DNA of 64,000 nt. Source: an uncultured Christensenella sp. Its GTDB lineage: Bacteria; Bacillota; Clostridia; Christensenellales; Borkfalkiaceae. Position numbers and translations under genes: made by a program. Where the stretch lies: NCBI GenBank assembly GCA_910587015.1, contig CAJUME010000010.1:186001-250000 (forward strand). The letters run 5' to 3'. This document shows, piece after piece, positions 15,924 through 25,026 of this stretch (the first letter of the stretch is position 1; each line of letters begins with the position of its first letter). The notes under the pieces were generated by a model. It was not told the origin of the DNA. It ran no database searches and saw nothing but the letters and a program-made list of their open reading frames with translations.

Positions 15924-16952
15924 TTAATGCTTATATTTTTTTATAAATTCTTCATAGCGTTCAAGTCGTGCTTTTGATAAAAACGGGAAGAAGCGTTTAC
16001 ACAGAAATTCATCTTCGGTAGTTTTCAATCGTTTAGCAATTTTAGCTAAAACTACATCGGCTTTATAATAGTTTTCTCCAATCGGAACATCGGGGAACAT
16101 TTTCACTCGTCTCCAGACTTTCGAAAGCATATTTACATAAACGCATTGTAAAAGAGGTGGTTGGCTGCCATAATATTTTTCAAGATGTTCTTTGCCTTTC
16201 AAGCTTGCTTTATTCTTAAAATTCTGAATATCTTCATCAACATATGCTTCGCGTGTAATAAGATATTTAAGCGCATAGCGGACAAGCTCTTTTAAGCTGT
16301 AGAACCAATACAAAAACAACTGCAAATCTCTTGGCGTGAGCGTTTGGAGTATGTATTCTAAAATAACATCATCACCATTCTTTGTTTTGCCCGTAGAGCA
16401 TAGTTCTTTCCAGGCGATATAAAAGTCAATATCAGTTTTAGTGTTTGTGCCGTCTGTCAAAAACTGTCTTTCCAAAACACCTTTTATTTCTTTTAGTTTA
16501 CGGGATATTGTGGTCTGGTCGACGCCAAGAATTTCTGCTGTTTCTTCTTGGGAATAATCCCGCCCTAATATAAGATGGTAAATTGCTTTATCAGTTTCAG
16601 AACAGTTGGCAATGATTGTTTCTCTGTCTAATCTTTCGCAAATTTCGTTTTCGATGGTGTATGATTTTTTATCCGGATAGTTCCACCACGGATCGTATTC
16701 GGAATCGTCTTCTATATCTTCATAGTCATTATAATATGTTGGGAAATTTGTGCGGTGGCGGTGTTGTCTGCGGTCATTTAAGTATTCTTTCGTATCTCGC
16801 TTTTTGAGTGCTTTATAGACTTTTGTAGGAACTTCGTATTTTTCTATTTTGTTGCCATTAGGATAACAGTATATAAATCTCCCGTTTACAGAGTCCGTCA
16901 GTTTTTTGCGGTTAAAATAGTAAGCTGGGATATACGGATTGATAAAATACAT
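15924..16952 (-). CDS. Sigma-70 region 4-like HTH protein
   Basis: A 342-aa protein with a central helix-turn-helix of sigma region 4 type (SQEETAEILGVDQTTISRKLKEI, about residues 133-157). An N-terminal part (VYKALKKRDTKEYLNDRRQHRHR) resembles sigma-like proteins of clostridial integrative elements. The C-terminal half is helical and not recognised. The ATG has a strong AAGGAGG. No full set of sigma regions (2.x) is visible, so it is more likely an element-borne regulator than a true sigma factor. Confidence 0.55.
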   Translation of the reverse strand: MYFINPYIPAYYFNRKKLTDSVNGRFIYCYPNGNKIEKYEVPTKVYKALKKRDTKEYLNDRRQHRHRTNFPTYYNDYEDIEDDSEYDPWWNYPDKKSYTIENEICERLDRETIIANCSETDKAIYHLILGRDYSQEETAEILGVDQTTISRKLKEIKGVLERQFLTDGTNTKTDIDFYIAWKELCSTGKTKNGDDVILEYILQTLTPRDLQLFLYWFYSLKELVRYALKYLITREAYVDEDIQNFKNKASLKGKEHLEKYYGSQPPLLQCVYVNMLSKVWRRVKMFPDVPIGENYYKADVVLAKIAKRLKTTEDEFLCKRFFPFLSKARLERYEEFIKKYKH

Positions 16953-17160
16953 AACTGCCTCCTTGTCTGTTTAGGGTTTTATTATAACATATTAAACTTG
17001 ACAGATATAGGCATAAATTAAAAATTTTTTAATAGGAATTTTAAAGTTTTCTGTATAGCCAAAATTTATGGCAAAAGTGGGACAAAAAGTATTGCCTAAG
17101 CAGGATAAGGAAAATGCCACAAAGTGGTATTTTCGCCCCGTTCGCTTCGCTCTTTGAAAC

Positions 17161-17181
17161 AAGCGGGAAACCCGCTTTTTT
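17161..17181 (+). terminator. Hairpin terminator without an obvious upstream gene
   Basis: AAGCGGG-AAA-CCCGCTT followed by TTTT. From 16953 to 17160 I find no plus-strand gene that it could end. It may shield the operon that follows. Confidence 0.65.
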
Positions 17182-17203
17182 GCAGTTGTATTAAATAAAT
17201 TAT

Positions 17204-17221
17204 ATATCACTGTAGTGATAT
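17204..17221. promoter_or_regulatory. Upstream palindromic operator
   Basis: ATATCAC-TGTA-GTGATAT, a perfect 7+7 palindrome. Its centre is 52 bp (about five helical turns) from an almost identical palindrome inside the promoter at 17256-17273. Confidence 0.8.
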
Positions 17222-17247
17222 GTTTAAATTTAATTGTATGATTTTTA

Positions 17248-17276
17248 TTGACAATATATCACTTTGGTGATATAAT
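17248..17276 (+). promoter_or_regulatory. Consensus promoter with embedded operator
   Basis: TTGACA and TATAAT, both perfect, at 17-base spacing. The spacer and part of the -10 box are occupied by ATATCAC-TTTG-GTGATAT (17256-17273). A bound repressor would exclude RNA polymerase. The XRE-type antitoxin encoded downstream is the obvious candidate for the repressor. Confidence 0.85.
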
Positions 17277-17323
17277 TGTTTTAGTTAAAAAAGGTAAAGT
17301 TGTAAGCAATTTTAGGAACGAAA

Positions 17324-18013
17324 ATGGGAAATATAATCACACTCTACCACGGTTCAGAAAAAATTATAGAAAAACCTGAATTTGGAAAAGGCAAAGCTCA
17401 CAATGATTTTGGGCTGGGCTTTTATTGTACTGAAAGCGAAGAGCTTGCTAAAGAGTGGGGATGCTCTTCACTCAAGAACGGCTTTGCGAACAAGTATACC
17501 CTTGATACGGAAAATCTAAAAATTCTGAGGCTTAACAGTGAAGAGTATACCATACTTAATTGGATTGCTATTCTCGTTCAGCACAGGTTATTTCGTATCA
17601 AAACTCCTATAGCGGGTAGAGCGAAAAAATATTTAATGGAAAACTTTTACGTTAACGTAAATGCTTATGATGCAATTATTGGTTATCGTGCTGATGATTC
17701 CTATTTTGACTATGCCGACTTGTTTTTAAACAACGGAATTACAGTAGAGCAACTTGCTAAGGCTATGCGGCTGGGAAAGTTGGGGGAGCAATTTGTAATT
17801 AAATCTGAGTATGCCTTTTCATTATTGCACTATGAAGGTGTGGCGGAGGCAGAACGGGAGAAGTATTATATTCTGCGGAAAGCAAGAAATGATGATGCTG
17901 AACAAACGTATCAGAAGATGAGTGTAGAGCAGGCAGATGGAATTTATATGGCAGATATTATAAGAGGAGAAATTAAAAATGGTGATGCGCGCATACCCCG
18001 AAACATACCTTAA
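17324..18013 (+). CDS. DUF3990 protein, probable ADP-ribosyltransferase-fold toxin
   Basis: A 229-aa protein that begins with ITLYHGSEKIIEKPEFGKGKAHNDFGLGFYCTES, the start typical of DUF3990 proteins, which are grouped with ADP-ribosyltransferase-like folds and often sit in two-gene toxin-antitoxin-like operons. The His/Tyr-containing first motif and the FGLGFYCT strand are the visible NAD-pocket candidates. The gene overlaps the next by 35 bases. Its toxin role is inferred from family and operon structure. Confidence 0.75.
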   Translation: MGNIITLYHGSEKIIEKPEFGKGKAHNDFGLGFYCTESEELAKEWGCSSLKNGFANKYTLDTENLKILRLNSEEYTILNWIAILVQHRLFRIKTPIAGRAKKYLMENFYVNVNAYDAIIGYRADDSYFDYADLFLNNGITVEQLAKAMRLGKLGEQFVIKSEYAFSLLHYEGVAEAEREKYYILRKARNDDAEQTYQKMSVEQADGIYMADIIRGEIKNGDARIPRNIP

Positions 18014-18620
18014 TCGGGCAATGTCGATTATGGGCGATGCATTCGATTATGCCACTAACGATTGTAAAATCGATGGTGCCGAGTTTGTGAAAATGTTTGC
18101 CGCAAGTACTGCTTGTAAGAAAATTGAAAATGGCGAAGCAAGCTATCTTTCGGGGAAAAGTGGTATAGAAATTGTTATTGAATGCGTCTATGAAATGACT
18201 GGTAAAGAGATATTTGTTGAGCCGAGCGAAAAGTTCAACCGTAGCGCGCAATATTGGTGTGGTTGGGCAGTGTGCTATTATCAATGGTTTTCGTCAAGAA
18301 AATACGCAGATATTTTTAAAGCCGTTTCATTTGAAGATATGTTGAGACTTTACCCGACTTTGCACGAGACTAGTGTAGAAAAATTTGCTTCCGTGCTGGA
18401 CGAAAAGGTAAGGGCTGCCTATCCTGAAACAAACTTAAAGCGCATCCGAACAGCTTATGGTTGTTCCCAAAGAGAACTTGCAGAAATGTCGGGAGTGAGC
18501 TTGCGGTCTATTCAGATGTATGAACAACGGCAGAAAGACATAAATAAAGCACAGTCAGATTCGCTTTATCGTTTAGCAAAAGCTCTTGGCTGTACGATGG
18601 AAGATTTGTTGGAAGAGTAA
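17979..18620 (+). CDS. Antitoxin-type protein with C-terminal XRE helix-turn-helix
   Basis: A 213-aa protein with two parts. The N-terminal region (about 1-130) resembles short DUF3791-like partners of DUF3990 proteins. The C-terminal HTH_3 domain (about 148-210) contains IRTAYGCSQRELAEMSGVSL and then IQMYEQRQ. GAGGAG lies 9 bases before the ATG, inside the toxin gene. The DNA-binding domain makes it the likely autorepressor acting on the two palindromes upstream of the operon. Confidence 0.75.
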   Translation: MVMRAYPETYLNRAMSIMGDAFDYATNDCKIDGAEFVKMFAASTACKKIENGEASYLSGKSGIEIVIECVYEMTGKEIFVEPSEKFNRSAQYWCGWAVCYYQWFSSRKYADIFKAVSFEDMLRLYPTLHETSVEKFASVLDEKVRAAYPETNLKRIRTAYGCSQRELAEMSGVSLRSIQMYEQRQKDINKAQSDSLYRLAKALGCTMEDLLEE

Positions 18621-18770
18621 TTTGTCGAATGATGTCACAATTGAGACAAAAAAGGTGTCATATTAAGAGATAATGTTAAAAGGCGAAATCATCTAAAGTG
18701 TTTTAATAGGTAACTGTTGGACAACTCTATAGGCTATGAGTCGCTGAAGCGTAATTTGTCGATTATTGTA

Positions 18771-18799
18771 TTGCTTTACTTGGGCGATTAGTGTATAAT
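18771..18799 (+). promoter_or_regulatory. Promoter of the phosphorothioation-type operon
   Basis: TTGCTT and TATAAT spaced by 17 bases, 33 bases before the first ATG. The rest of 18621-18832 shows no gene. Confidence 0.7.
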
Positions 18800-18832
18800 T
18801 TATTTTGAGTTATTATCATTAAGAGAGTTGAT

Positions 18833-20563
18833 ATGTGGTGTAAGAGTTGCAATAAAATTGTATATGGAGAGGTGTGCGATACATGCGGACAACAAGCTGT
18901 TGAGGCGCCGCCTGTTGAATTATTTTGGTGCTCTGAATGTCGTATTCCTATAATTAGAAACAGCGACACATTGTATGAAGAAAAATGTCCTGTTTGTGGC
19001 AACAAGATTCGATATCTAGCTAAAGATTTGCGCCCTGTATTCCCTGAGGAGAGGCTACTTTTAGAGATATTAGAAGATAAGCCTTTAGGATTCATTGAAA
19101 AGTCTATTTGGGCAACAGGAAGTAAATATTATGTCGACGGAAAACCTATAAACTTGAGTATTGATAAGCTTAAAAAGGTTGATATAGATGCTCTTATTGA
19201 AAATTTGAATACATACAAAGACAAAAATTCATATGCATTCTTTAATGCAAATATAAAGCTATTTATTAAAGCAAATATAGAACGACTTCGATCTATTGAA
19301 GAAGAAGCTTTTAGTTTTGTAAAAGAGCAAGTGCAAAAGCTATCTAATCATGAGATAGTGATTTCGTTTTCTGGCGGAAAAGATTCAACAGTTGTAGCTG
19401 ATGTTGTAACGCGAGCATTGTCAAATCCCTCGCTTGTACACATTTTTGGTGACACTACTTTGGAGTTTCCTGCTACATATGAATATGTAGCGAGATTCCG
19501 CCAGAATAATCCCAAAGCGATACTTAAAGTGGCAAAGAATAAGGAACAAGATTTTTATTCTGTTTGTGAAGAAATAGGCCCCCCTGCTAGGATGATGCGT
19601 TGGTGTTGTACTATGTTTAAAACGGGGCCTATAACACGTGTACTAAATTCTCTTTTTCGCGATAAAAAAGTATTGACTTTCTATGGGATAAGAAAGGGAG
19701 AGTCAGTATCAAGAAGTAAATATGATCGCGTAGCAAATGGCTCTAATGTAAAAATACAAAAGCAAACTGTAGCAGCTCCAATATTTAATTGGGGGGATAT
19801 AGATGTTTGGTTATATTTGCTTGGTGAAGAAGTGGATTTTAATGATGCTTATAGATTAGGGTATGATAGAGTTGGTTGTTGGTGTTGTCCTAATAATACA
19901 ATTCGCGCTCAACTTTTATCAAAAGTCTATATGCCAGAACAGTCCAAAAAATGGCGTAATTATTTAATTGAATTTGCGAAGTCTATAGGGAAATCGGATG
20001 CGGAAGTTTATGTCGATGATGGGAAGTGGAAAGCACGACAAGGCGGTAACGGATTAGCGGCAGCAGATGACGTGAAGATTAAGTTTACTAACTGTACGGC
20101 AGAGGAACACGCTAAAATATATAAGATAAATAAGGAAGTGTCTGACGAATTCTTGAATTTATTTACTCCGTTTGGCAGGGTTAGTAAGGAGTTAGGTAGA
20201 AAACTATTAAGTGAGACGCTTGTATTAGATTCTTCTACAAATGTTCCCATACTGTCAATACAACCAATGAAAAGTGATTCGTATGATTTCGCTGTTAAGA
20301 TAAAGACACTGAATGTTGCTGATCATGATGCGTTACAGCGAATGGTGGCATATCAGATACGAAAATATAATGCTTGCCGTAAATGTTTAAAATGCGAATC
20401 GGTCTGTCCGTTTGGTGCGATAACTGTTTCAGCAGTTGAATATAAAATTAATCCAAATAAATGTAAACGTTGCAAAAAATGTGTAACAAATAAATATCTT
20501 TCAGGCGGTTGTCTTATGGACAGATTCTTAAAATCCAAGAGCGGAGAAACTTATGAAAATTAG
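18833..20563 (+). CDS. DndC-like PAPS-reductase-family protein with zinc ribbons and ferredoxin domain
   Basis: A 576-aa protein. Two N-terminal zinc ribbons (CKSC/CDTC and CSEC/CPVC, residues 3-55) are followed by a PAPS-reductase ATP-binding loop, SFSGGKDSTVV (about 178-188), and the rest of that fold to about residue 390, including a WCCTMF Cys pair and CWCC. The C-terminus has two 4Fe-4S cysteine clusters (CRKCLKCESVC and CKRCKKC...C). In DNA phosphorothioation, DndC activates the backbone for sulfur insertion. Plain DndC lacks the ribbons and ferredoxin part, so this is a variant closer to archaeal and BREX-associated PAPS-reductase-like proteins. First gene of the operon; overlaps the next by 11 bases. 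Confidence 0.8.
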   Translation: MWCKSCNKIVYGEVCDTCGQQAVEAPPVELFWCSECRIPIIRNSDTLYEEKCPVCGNKIRYLAKDLRPVFPEERLLLEILEDKPLGFIEKSIWATGSKYYVDGKPINLSIDKLKKVDIDALIENLNTYKDKNSYAFFNANIKLFIKANIERLRSIEEEAFSFVKEQVQKLSNHEIVISFSGGKDSTVVADVVTRALSNPSLVHIFGDTTLEFPATYEYVARFRQNNPKAILKVAKNKEQDFYSVCEEIGPPARMMRWCCTMFKTGPITRVLNSLFRDKKVLTFYGIRKGESVSRSKYDRVANGSNVKIQKQTVAAPIFNWGDIDVWLYLLGEEVDFNDAYRLGYDRVGCWCCPNNTIRAQLLSKVYMPEQSKKWRNYLIEFAKSIGKSDAEVYVDDGKWKARQGGNGLAAADDVKIKFTNCTAEEHAKIYKINKEVSDEFLNLFTPFGRVSKELGRKLLSETLVLDSSTNVPILSIQPMKSDSYDFAVKIKTLNVADHDALQRMVAYQIRKYNACRKCLKCESVCPFGAITVSAVEYKINPNKCKRCKKCVTNKYLSGGCLMDRFLKSKSGETYEN

Positions 20564-21416
20564 AGCTCATGAAACATTTAACCTTAGAAAAGGTTGGCTT
20601 CGAAAAGGCGTAAAAAATATTTTAAACGATCCTACTTTATTTACAAACAAAAATATTAATCCTTGTAATCAGCTCGGTATAGGTACGAATATGGTTAAGT
20701 CTCTTCGTTATTGGTTAATTGTAACAGGGATAACCGAAGAAGCTATTGATAAAGGTAAACATATTCAAAGGCTTACGAAATTAGGTGAGCTAATAAATAA
20801 TTATGATAAGTATTTTGAAGAAGATGGAACGCAATGGCTAATACAGTATAGGTTAGCGACTAATAAAAATAATGCGACAGCATGGTATTGGTTTTTTAAT
20901 GAATTTAATATACAGGAATTTGACAAGGAGTTGTTTGTTAAAGAACTGGACGATTATCTTGAAGCGGAAGGGTTTAGCTGTTCTACTAAAATGCTTACAG
21001 ATGAATATGCATGCTTGTTAAATACATATTACTCAAAAAACAAAGAAGAAGATCCGGAAGAAACAAACAGTTGTCCATTAACATCTCTAAAACTTATTAT
21101 TAAATCAGAAGGCAACGTATATAGAAAAAATGTACCGGATAGAGATAGTATTCCTCCGCTAATAGCATTAGCGGTAATTGTTGCTGAAAACAAGAGCAAC
21201 GAAATCAATATATCCGAGCTTGTCGATAAGCCTAATTCAATTAGTAAGATATTTAACTTGGATAGAAGTACATTGTTTTATATACTTGAGGCACTTGTTA
21301 AGATGGATATGATAACTATGCCTAGAACAGCTGGATTAGACGTAGTCAGATTTAACGAAGCTTATACTTTTTATGGGTTAGTAGAAAAATATTATGAATC
21401 TTTAAACGGAAAATAA
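20553..21416 (+). CDS. DUF4007 family protein
   Basis: A 287-aa protein that opens with HETFNLRKGWLRKGVKNIL and continues LGIGTNMVKSLRYWL, the conserved start of DUF4007, a family repeatedly found next to PAPS-reductase-like defence genes. A winged-helix-like segment near the end (ISKIFNLDRSTLFYILEALVKMDMI) suggests DNA binding. Its exact role is unknown; I infer target recognition or recruitment in the sulfur-modification complex. The start lies inside the previous gene with GGAG upstream. Confidence 0.8.
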   Translation: MKIRAHETFNLRKGWLRKGVKNILNDPTLFTNKNINPCNQLGIGTNMVKSLRYWLIVTGITEEAIDKGKHIQRLTKLGELINNYDKYFEEDGTQWLIQYRLATNKNNATAWYWFFNEFNIQEFDKELFVKELDDYLEAEGFSCSTKMLTDEYACLLNTYYSKNKEEDPEETNSCPLTSLKLIIKSEGNVYRKNVPDRDSIPPLIALAVIVAENKSNEINISELVDKPNSISKIFNLDRSTLFYILEALVKMDMITMPRTAGLDVVRFNEAYTFYGLVEKYYESLNGK

Positions 21417-21417
21417 T

Positions 21418-24400
21418 ATGGGTACAATTAGTAAAATAGTTCAGCCTGTAGGCGGATTTCAATATTCTGTAAATATCTATTATGATATTAACGACAATAA
21501 TAAAATTAAAAGTTATGTTCCTTCTAACAGTGCTCTTCAAATAATTGAAGATGTTTTGTCGAGCACTGAAAATGGTTCAGTGGATAGAGCTAGAATACTG
21601 ACGGGTGCTTATGGTAAGGGCAAGTCCCATTTGATTTTAACTATTGCGGCTTTATTGTCTGGTAGAGATAGTGCACTGTTTTCAAATTTATTATATAAAG
21701 CTAAACAAACAGATGACGTATTATATCAAAATCTTTTAAGATATTTTAAAGATGGTAAAAAATTATTACCTATTATAGTTAATGCGGATAGCCTAGATTT
21801 AAAATCAGTCTTATTGCATAGTTTAAACGAATCTCTTAAGGCGGCTAATCTTACAGAGTTTATGCCTACTACGTTTTTTGATGCTGCCATAGAGAAAATT
21901 CAATCGTGGGAACAAGATTTCCCTAATACATACGAGCAGTTTAAAAAAGCTATAGGACAACCAGTTGAAGAATTTATACAAGATTTAAGTGTATTCAATC
22001 AAAGAACTTATGATAGATTTGTAAATCTTTATCCTGCCCTTACTTCTGGCAGTGAATTTAGTCCTGTACTTGGTACAAACATAATAAATATATTTGAATG
22101 TGTTGCTAAAGAATTGCATTCAGTAGGCTATAATGGAATTTTTATAGTTTATGATGAGTTTGGTAAATACCTCGAAAGCATAAATAGCAGAACGGTTGCT
22201 CAAGATACCCAATTTCTACAAAATTTAGTTGAGGCTTGCGCGCGTAGCAAAGAAAATCAACTACATGTATTATTGGTTTCACACAAAAATATAGAAAACT
22301 ATTTAGGTGGAATATCAAAAAAGAATATCAGTAGCTGGAAAGGAATTTCCGGCAGATTTAAGCCACTTAACATAAATAATAGCGACAAAGAAATTTATGA
22401 TATGGTTGCTACTGTTCTGCATAAAAATTCTTCTGAATATGAAAAGTTTATTAATATTAAGCAAAGCGAATTTGAAAGATTACGCAAGACAGTAGATAAA
22501 TATCGTGCTTTTGACAAGATAAGGGGTTCACTTACAGACGATTTGGCAAAATCTTGCTACCCATTGCATCCTTATTCTTTATTGTTATTACCTAAAATTT
22601 CAGAGCTTATTGCACAGAACGAGCGAACGATTTTTACATTTCTTTCTTCAAATGAAAGAAATACTGTTCCTTATTTTTTGCGTAAAGAAGATTGTGAGTT
22701 CCCCTTAATTGAGCCGGACTATATATATGATTATTTTGAGAAACTATTAAAAAGCGAACCGTATGGTAGCAATATTAAAAAACAATGGCAGATAGCCGAT
22801 ACTGCTCTGGCAAAGGTAAGAGATTGGGATAATGAACTTGTTGAAAAAATAATAAAGACGATAGCGCTTATTTACTGTGTTAATGAGTTTGAGGTGATAC
22901 CGCCTAGTTGGGATATAATTGATGATATCTATAGTGTGAATTATAGACCTACAGAAATAAATGCCGCTAAAGAATTATTGAAAACTAACAATATTTTGAT
23001 AGAACTACTGTATAAACCGCATGTTAGACTTACGGAAGGTAGCGGTCATAATGTGGTTGAACTTATCAAACAGGAATCGTATAAAATCAGAAGCAAGATA
23101 GACTGTAAAAATGTACTCGCAGATATTTCAAGTACAAAATACTTTTATCCTGTTGAGTACAACGATAAAAACGAAATTATAAGATATTTTGAGCTTAGGT
23201 TTATTACCCTTACTGAGTTGTTGTCTTTAAATGTCCACACAGATATTGATTCCTCTGCCGATGGGATAGTTTATGCAGTATATTTGAGAGAAACAGAAGA
23301 TAAAAATATTGCATTAGATAAAATATCCGAAATAAAAAATTCAAGAGTTATTTTTATTCTGCCACTTAAAAATTTGGATCTCAATGATCTTTTAATTGAA
23401 TATGGGGCAATTCAAAATTTAATTAATTTTTACGGCGGTAAAGAGGTTGCGCTTGTTGATGAATTAATTTATATCGAAGAAGATAGATATAAATTGCTCA
23501 CAAACTTTATTGATTCAACTTATTTACAGCCAGAAAGTGGAAGCTCGGAATTTTATAATGAAGGTAGTATTATTTCGATAAGCAGGAAATCACAGTTCTC
23601 GAAATTGCTCTCAGATATAATGGATACAACTTACTATCATACACCAATAGTTGTAAACGACCTTATAAACAAAAATACTATCAGTTCTGCTATTAGGGTT
23701 GCAAGACAAAAAATTATTGCTGGATTATTATCAGGCAACTATAAGAAAAATTTAGGCATTATCGGATTTGGACCTGAAATAAACATTCTCAACGCTGTTC
23801 TCGTAGCGCCGAAATTATTTATCAATGAAGATGATGCGAAGTTATCTATCGTAGGAATTGATACAAAAGTTGAAGGTGTATTAAATACTATAAAAGATTT
23901 TCTGATAAGTACGACTGACGGTAAGAAGTCTCTTGGTATTTTATATCAAAACCTCATGGGGGCTGAATATGGATATGGACTAAAAAAAGGTTTAGTTTCT
24001 ATCTATTTAGCAGTGGCAATTATGATATGGTTTAAGGATCATGTCGTTATTACTAAAAAAGAAAGGGAAATACCTTTAAATGCTGCCCTTTTTAACGAGA
24101 TAGATATAGCGCCCGATTCCTATCATATTTTACTTGAAAGTTGGGATACAAGCAAAGAAGCATATATTTCAAATCTGGAAAGCACTTTCTATCAATACAT
24201 AAATTACGAAGATAAAATAGGCGGCTCATTTTCATATGTTGTAAAAGCTATGCGCCGTTGGTATTTGCAACTTTCAAAGTTTGAATGCGTAACTAAATTC
24301 ACTTGCGATAGAAACGGAAAAATTGCGGAATTTTCAAAAGCAACGATTAAATTCCGTAGCCTCTTAAACAATCCAGATATTAACGCACATGAGTTACTCT

Positions 24401-25026
24401 TTGAAACGCTCTTCAAATGTTTTGATACACAAGATCCCACACAAGTAGTAGTCAGTGTAAGACAAGCATACAAAGAAATTGGCGAAAATCTTTTAAATTA
24501 TAAAAAGTATATTTTAGATATAGTAGCAAGACTGTTTAATGCAAAAGATGGGGTTAGCGTATCTTCCTCAATGGCTAACTATTATGATGATTTAAGTCAA
24601 GCTACAAAAGAGCATTCTTTCAGTGGTAAATACAGTGCATTTTTAAATATTGCTAAGAATCCTAATAATGACGAACTCAAACTTGTAGAAGATTTAGCAC
24701 GCGCAATTTGTAATTTACGTTTGGGCGATTTTACTGACGAAATAATGTCTGGGTTTATTGAAGAGTTGAATTCTGTAAAGCAGGCGATTGATGAATACAA
24801 CAAAAATGCAAAAAATGGCGAAATTTCATCTGAAGGATATAAAATAAGTTATATTGATGGCGACGGTAACGAAATAATTAAGCAATACGATGCTGCAGAT
24901 GTTACTAAACCACAGAGTCAATACTTTTATAATGATATTTTGAATATTTTTGAAGAATTTGGGGACTCTTTGACCGTGGACGAAAAGAGACAGATATTAT
25001 TTAACCTACTTAAGGATTTAATTTAA
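21418..25026 (+). CDS. BrxC/PglY-like large P-loop ATPase
   Basis: A 1202-aa protein with an early Walker A motif in GAYGKGKSHLIL (about residues 62-73), the form typical of BrxC/PglY ATPases, and a plausible Walker B in IFIVYDEFGKYLE (about 240-252). No helicase motifs are seen, and the remainder is long and helical. In BREX, BrxC is an essential ATPase of the modification/defence complex. Here no pglZ, methyltransferase or brxL is near, so it is better viewed as a component of a phosphorothioation-type system. It follows the DUF4007 gene by one base. Confidence 0.8.
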   Translation: MGTISKIVQPVGGFQYSVNIYYDINDNNKIKSYVPSNSALQIIEDVLSSTENGSVDRARILTGAYGKGKSHLILTIAALLSGRDSALFSNLLYKAKQTDDVLYQNLLRYFKDGKKLLPIIVNADSLDLKSVLLHSLNESLKAANLTEFMPTTFFDAAIEKIQSWEQDFPNTYEQFKKAIGQPVEEFIQDLSVFNQRTYDRFVNLYPALTSGSEFSPVLGTNIINIFECVAKELHSVGYNGIFIVYDEFGKYLESINSRTVAQDTQFLQNLVEACARSKENQLHVLLVSHKNIENYLGGISKKNISSWKGISGRFKPLNINNSDKEIYDMVATVLHKNSSEYEKFINIKQSEFERLRKTVDKYRAFDKIRGSLTDDLAKSCYPLHPYSLLLLPKISELIAQNERTIFTFLSSNERNTVPYFLRKEDCEFPLIEPDYIYDYFEKLLKSEPYGSNIKKQWQIADTALAKVRDWDNELVEKIIKTIALIYCVNEFEVIPPSWDIIDDIYSVNYRPTEINAAKELLKTNNILIELLYKPHVRLTEGSGHNVVELIKQESYKIRSKIDCKNVLADISSTKYFYPVEYNDKNEIIRYFELRFITLTELLSLNVHTDIDSSADGIVYAVYLRETEDKNIALDKISEIKNSRVIFILPLKNLDLNDLLIEYGAIQNLINFYGGKEVALVDELIYIEEDRYKLLTNFIDSTYLQPESGSSEFYNEGSIISISRKSQFSKLLSDIMDTTYYHTPIVVNDLINKNTISSAIRVARQKIIAGLLSGNYKKNLGIIGFGPEINILNAVLVAPKLFINEDDAKLSIVGIDTKVEGVLNTIKDFLISTTDGKKSLGILYQNLMGAEYGYGLKKGLVSIYLAVAIMIWFKDHVVITKKEREIPLNAALFNEIDIAPDSYHILLESWDTSKEAYISNLESTFYQYINYEDKIGGSFSYVVKAMRRWYLQLSKFECVTKFTCDRNGKIAEFSKATIKFRSLLNNPDINAHELLFETLFKCFDTQDPTQVVVSVRQAYKEIGENLLNYKKYILDIVARLFNAKDGVSVSSSMANYYDDLSQATKEHSFSGKYSAFLNIAKNPNNDELKLVEDLARAICNLRLGDFTDEIMSGFIEELNSVKQAIDEYNKNAKNGEISSEGYKISYIDGDGNEIIKQYDAADVTKPQSQYFYNDILNIFEEFGDSLTVDEKRQILFNLLKDLI

